From Nocardia sp. BMG111209 (GTDB lineage: Bacteria; Actinomycetota; Actinomycetes; Mycobacteriales; Mycobacteriaceae), in the NCBI RefSeq assembly GCF_000381925.1, contig NZ_KB907308.1:1178001-1242000 (forward strand): 64,000 nt of DNA, read 5' to 3'. The position numbers were made by a program, and so were the translations under genes. Shown in pieces: positions 63,337 to 64,000 of this stretch. The stretch's first letter is position 1. Each line of letters opens with the position of its first letter. The notes below the pieces were generated by a model that saw only the letters and a program-made list of their open reading frames with translations, was not told where the DNA came from and ran no database searches.

Positions 63337-63523
63337 GTGAACAGATCTCCGCGGATCCGGGTCGGGGTCGAGCAGTTGGGTGCATGCGTTCGCCGCGGAT
63401 GGCAGGTGCAAATTTTGCTGGTTAGACTGGTTGGGTTCGTTGCTGCCGGTCGGCAGCAGTGTGCGTCGAAGTGCGTCCGATCAAATCCGTGTGACTCGAT
63501 TACGTTGCCCATCGGAGCGCGTC

Positions 63524-64000
63524 ATGAGACCTCGGCCGATATCCGGCGACGGCATCGCCTCGGAGTTGCTGGCTGCTGGATTCGAGGATCCTGAGCAGAT
63601 CAGGCGCGATGGGTTCGGGCCGGTGTACCGGTGCCTGGAACAGCCGCTGCGCCGATCGGTGGCGGTCAAGGTGATCGTCGCGGCCCTCGATGACCAGCGG
63701 CGAGGACGTTTCCTACGGAACCAGCGGATGACGACGACGCTGTCGACGCATCCCAATATCGCGCCGGTTCTGCGGGTCGGTGTCACGGAGTCCGGGTTTC
63801 CGTTCCTGGTCACACCGTTCTATCGCCGAGGCTCGCTGGAGCAGTGGATTCATCGCGACGGTGCGCTGCCGTGGCCGGACGTGCTGTCGATAGGGGTCAA
63901 ACTCGCCGGTGCCCTGGCTGCCGGGCATGCCACGGGGGTCGTCCACGGTGATGTCAATCCGACCACCACCCTCATCAGTGACTTCGGTGAGCCGCAATTG
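63524..64000 (+). CDS. Serine/threonine protein kinase, N-terminal part (partial)
   Basis: An ATG at 63524 with GGAG 7 bp upstream opens a frame that leaves the window after 159 codons. It follows the Hanks-type kinase fold: DGFGPVYRCLEQ (Gly loop), VAVKVI (ATP-binding Lys) and VTPFYRRGSLEQWI. The catalytic loop is VVHGDVNPTTTL instead of HRDxKPxN, so the Arg, Lys and Mg-binding Asn are changed while the Asp remains. It may be a weakly active or pseudokinase; the rest lies outside. Confidence 0.8.
   Translation, partial: MRPRPISGDGIASELLAAGFEDPEQIRRDGFGPVYRCLEQPLRRSVAVKVIVAALDDQRRGRFLRNQRMTTTLSTHPNIAPVLRVGVTESGFPFLVTPFYRRGSLEQWIHRDGALPWPDVLSIGVKLAGALAAGHATGVVHGDVNPTTTLISDFGEPQL

Larger units (their letters stand above)
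63042..63340. repeat. Right copy of the 300-bp direct repeat
   Basis: Matches 48641-48940 in order: CTACTA, hairpin, diverged spacer, then the near-identical integrase end (GCGTAGGCAGCGTCG at 63166 corresponds to 48766). Confidence 0.85.

Overview
The window is high-GC actinobacterial chromosome, most likely from Nocardia or a close mycolic-acid relative. This rests on overall GC, frequent GTG/TTG starts, ExaC-type aldehyde dehydrogenase plus DUF779, paired acyl-CoA dehydrogenases of the actinobacterial steroid type, DUF4192 and type-VII-secretion-like genes. No species call is possible from sequence alone.

Layout. 1-7.9 kb: a partial secreted-protein tail, a TetR regulator, a lipoprotein, a DrrAB-type ABC exporter divergent from its TetR regulator, then a frameshifted GAF regulator with an aldehyde dehydrogenase-DUF779 operon. 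7.9-9.8 kb: an AbiEi/AbiEii type IV toxin-antitoxin (abortive infection) pair, flanked by two copies of a terminator-like hairpin. 10.2-12.8 kb: HrpB helicase. 13.2-25.1 kb: acyl-CoA degradation genes (acyl-CoA synthetase, SDR, two CoA-transferases, two crotonases, two pairs of acyl-CoA dehydrogenases) and a GntR/FadR-like regulator. 25.3-43.4 kb: one long plus-strand catabolic run with SMP-30-like propeller, Rieske oxygenase, Baeyer-Villiger-type flavin monooxygenase, SDRs, a ThDP lyase-like enzyme, aldehyde dehydrogenase, SnoaL-like proteins, a TauD-type dioxygenase, a Liv-type ABC importer with a three-domain fusion, and a carboxymuconolactone decarboxylase-family protein. A 14-bp near-palindrome, ATCCTTNNNANGAT, lies in the promoters of these units and upstream of the GntR gene, so they probably form one regulon for an unknown, probably terpenoid-, steroid- or branched-chain-like substrate. 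43.5-48.5 kb: Fic-like protein, carboxylesterase, AraC regulator, MFS exporter and lipB.

48.6-63.05 kb is a decayed integrative element at the 3' end of an initiator tRNA-Met gene. Its ends are direct repeats of about 300 bp, 14.4 kb apart, each holding the tRNA tail, a strong hairpin and the catalytic end of a tyrosine integrase. Inside are an in-frame chimera of a plasmid-type protein and an integrase, a broken DUF4192 gene, a 143-bp nested palindrome, a type VII secretion-like operon, a helix-turn-helix gene cut in two by a lower-GC 3.9-kb insert, a broken alcohol dehydrogenase, membrane proteins, a two-repeat type I-E-like CRISPR remnant and a GIY-YIG-like protein. The 3.9-kb insert encodes an alpha/beta-hydrolase fused to TPR repeats, a calcineurin-like phosphoesterase and a Pol-beta-type nucleotidyltransferase (frameshifted). 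It is my best candidate for an undescribed, possibly defensive, system. The window ends in a Ser/Thr kinase with an eroded catalytic loop.
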